This document shows, piece after piece, positions 4,523 to 6,135 of a DNA stretch of 6,135 nt (its first letter is position 1; each line of letters opens with the position of its first letter). This stretch comes from Candidatus Omnitrophota bacterium (lineage in GTDB: Bacteria > Omnitrophota > Gorgyraeia > Velamenicoccales > JABMQK01): the NCBI GenBank assembly GCA_028712915.1, contig JAQTPJ010000055.1, forward strand, positions 1 to 6,135. Reading direction: 5' to 3'. The notes beneath the pieces were generated by a model. It saw only the letters and a list, made by a program, of their open reading frames with translations. It was not told where the DNA came from and searched no databases. A program made the translations under genes and the position numbers.

Positions 4523-6135
4523 AACTCTTTAAATTATACCTTAATTTCCTGAGGTAAACCATTAAAAGAGATATGGCCGCGGGCGTCACCCCGGAAATCC
4601 TGCTCGCCTGGCCTAAAGTAAGCGGACGGAATTTCCCCAGCTTCTCGCAAATCTCGCGCGACAGGCTCGGTATCTTCTTATAGTCGATATTGTGCGGCAT
4701 CTTAATCTTGTCTATCCTGTTAAAACGCTCTATTTCCTCTCTTTGCCTTTCGATAAAACCTTCGTACTTTATATCTATTTCGATTTCTTCGAGCGTGTCT
4801 TTATCAAAATCAAGCTTTACCCTGCTCATTTTTATAAGCTCTCTTATACCGACCTGCGGCCTCTTTAACAAATCCACAAGAAAAACATGGCTGTCCAACC
4901 CGCTGGTGCCTAAAGATTTCAACTTTTTATTTATTTTAGCCGTTGGCTTAATATTGTTCGTTTTAAGGATTCTAATCCCCTGGTTGATATCTTTAATTTT
5001 CTTCTGCGTCTTTCTGTAATCGCCGGGTTTCACCAGCCCGATTTCAAAGCCAAGCCTGCGCAGCCTCTGGTCAGCGTTATCTTCCCTGAGCAAAAGCCTG
5101 TATTCCACGCGCGAGGTAAACATCCTATAGGGCTCATTAGTCCCTTTTGTGGTTAAATCGTCCAGCAAAACTCCGATATATGCTTGATCCCTGCCTAAGA
5201 TAAGCGGCTTTTTATTTTTTAATTTAAGCCCTGCGTTTATTCCGGCGATTAATCCCTGCGCAGCCGCTTCTTCATATCCGGTTGTGCCGTTTATCTGCCC
5301 GGCGAGGAATAAATTCCTTATCCGTTTCGTCTCCAAGGTCGGATATAGTTGCGTCGGCTCTATTATATCGTGCTCTATGCCGTAACCCGGACGGAGAATC
5401 TCAACTTTTTCCAACCCGGCGATAGAATGCAGCATTTTTATCTGGACATCAACGGGCAGGCTCGTGGATACGCCGTTAGGGTAAATTTCTATAGTGTCCG
5501 CGCCCTGCGGCTCCAAAAATACCTGGTGCCTTTCGCGGTCGCTGAATTTTACAATCTTATCCTCTATGGACGGGCAATACCTTACTCCTGTGGATTTAAT
5601 TTTACCAGTATATAAAGGAGAATATTTCAGCCCGTCCCTTATAATTTTATGCGTCCTGGAATTTGTATAAGTAATATAACAAGGCAGCTGTTCTATGTCT
5701 AATTTATCCGTAGAAAAAGAAAACGGCTGCGGGATTTTATCTCCGTCCTGCCTCTTCAGCCCGGAAAATTTTATCGTCCTCTTATCCAGCCGCGCGCAGG
5801 TCCCTGTCTTAAACCTATTTAGGCTAAAACCCAGATCCTTCAGGGAATTGGAAAGGCTTACAGCGGCGGCCTCGCCAAGCCTGCCGCCGGGAAAACTTCT
5901 AAGCCCGATATGCATAAGCCCGTTTAAAAAAGTCCCCGCGGTTATAATTAACGCCCTGCAGAAAAATTCCTCGCCCAGCGAAGTTTTTATGCCTTTTACA
6001 ACGCCAGCCTTTACAATAATATCTGCCGCTTCTGCCTGGTATAAACTAAGGTTTTCCTGAAACTCTAAAGTTTGCTTTGCAAACAGCCTGTATTTTTGCA
6101 TATCCTGCTGGCTGCGCGAAGAACGCACTGCCGGG
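4515..6135 (-). CDS. mnmG: tRNA uridine-5-carboxymethylaminomethyl modification enzyme MnmG (GidA), 5' end cut off
   Basis: MnmG with MnmE places the carboxymethylaminomethyl group on U34 of certain tRNAs, using FAD and NADH. About 540 residues are present. The frame runs in from beyond the window edge, reading PAVRSSRSQQDM, which matches the usual PAVRATRAQ region, so roughly the first 90-100 residues with the FAD-binding GxGxxG are missing. The GTG at 6128 is an internal Val codon, not a start. Diagnostic segments seen are GTFLNGLMHIGL, PGGRLGE, RYCPSIEDK with the conserved Cys, FLEPQGAD, RPGYGIEHD, the signature AGQINGTTGYEEAAAQGL, TSRVEYRLLLREDNAD, and the C-terminal RISGVTPAAISLL that contacts MnmE or tRNA. 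The loop usually written KTGTPPR reads KTGTCAR. It is the first visible gene of the cluster and overlaps the glycoside hydrolase gene by 8 bp. Its promoter lies outside the window. Confidence 0.97.
   Translation of the reverse strand, partial: PAVRSSRSQQDMQKYRLFAKQTLEFQENLSLYQAEAADIIVKAGVVKGIKTSLGEEFFCRALIITAGTFLNGLMHIGLRSFPGGRLGEAAAVSLSNSLKDLGFSLNRFKTGTCARLDKRTIKFSGLKRQDGDKIPQPFSFSTDKLDIEQLPCYITYTNSRTHKIIRDGLKYSPLYTGKIKSTGVRYCPSIEDKIVKFSDRERHQVFLEPQGADTIEIYPNGVSTSLPVDVQIKMLHSIAGLEKVEILRPGYGIEHDIIEPTQLYPTLETKRIRNLFLAGQINGTTGYEEAAAQGLIAGINAGLKLKNKKPLILGRDQAYIGVLLDDLTTKGTNEPYRMFTSRVEYRLLLREDNADQRLRRLGFEIGLVKPGDYRKTQKKIKDINQGIRILKTNNIKPTAKINKKLKSLGTSGLDSHVFLVDLLKRPQVGIRELIKMSRVKLDFDKDTLEEIEIDIKYEGFIERQREEIERFNRIDKIKMPHNIDYKKIPSLSREICEKLGKFRPLTLGQASRISGVTPAAISLLMVYLRKLRYNLKSYD

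Noticed and set aside
6126..6128. GTG at 6128 as the start of MnmG
   Set aside because: The frame continues to the window edge with PAV before RSSRSQ, matching the internal PAVRATRAQ region of MnmG, so the gene is cut by the window and not started there.

Overview
The window is a bacterial chromosomal segment with moderate-to-low GC content. Every gene I can support lies on the minus strand, so the order of transcription is from the right end to the left end. The mix of genes suggests an anaerobic, probably uncultivated bacterium: the tRNA-modification gene mnmG, a secreted glycoside hydrolase, two iron-sulfur proteins and an Lrp-type regulator with an aminotransferase. The style fits lineages such as Omnitrophota, but that is an impression from gene content and style, and no marker here proves the taxon.

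Right half, 1920-6135: a compact cluster of four genes read leftward. mnmG is cut by the window edge at its 5' end. It overlaps by 8 bp a signal-peptide-bearing clan GH-A glycoside hydrolase. That gene overlaps by 11 bp a short protein of the COG1600 type (the QueG, or epoxyqueuosine reductase, superfamily) with two 4Fe-4S clusters. This in turn overlaps by 11 bp a DUF2148-type protein with its own Cys cluster. The short start/stop overlaps imply one transcript with translational coupling, although the four products have no obvious common pathway.

Middle, 1657-1919: a 263-bp non-coding gap. Most of it (1675-1861) is a symmetric palindromic unit. Two hairpins face each other across an A+T-rich spacer, and each is preceded on its inner side by the same AAAAGGTGC-type arm. 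This looks like a REP doublet (BIME) or small non-autonomous element inserted directly in front of the Shine-Dalgarno sequence of the regulator gene. Some of its arms could also pair in alternative ways in a leader RNA. A good extended -10 promoter box lies just upstream of it.

Left part, 12-1656: an Lrp/AsnC-family regulator followed, after a single base, by a class I PLP-dependent aminotransferase. This resembles the regulator/transaminase pairs known in other bacteria and is probably an autoregulated amino-acid metabolism operon. The aminotransferase has one striking oddity: the otherwise near-invariant Asp that contacts the pyridine nitrogen of PLP is read as Val, and one base would restore it.

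I see no CRISPR array, tRNA, rRNA, phage gene or transposase gene. The points most worth a second look are the Asp-to-Val change and the symmetric palindromic unit.
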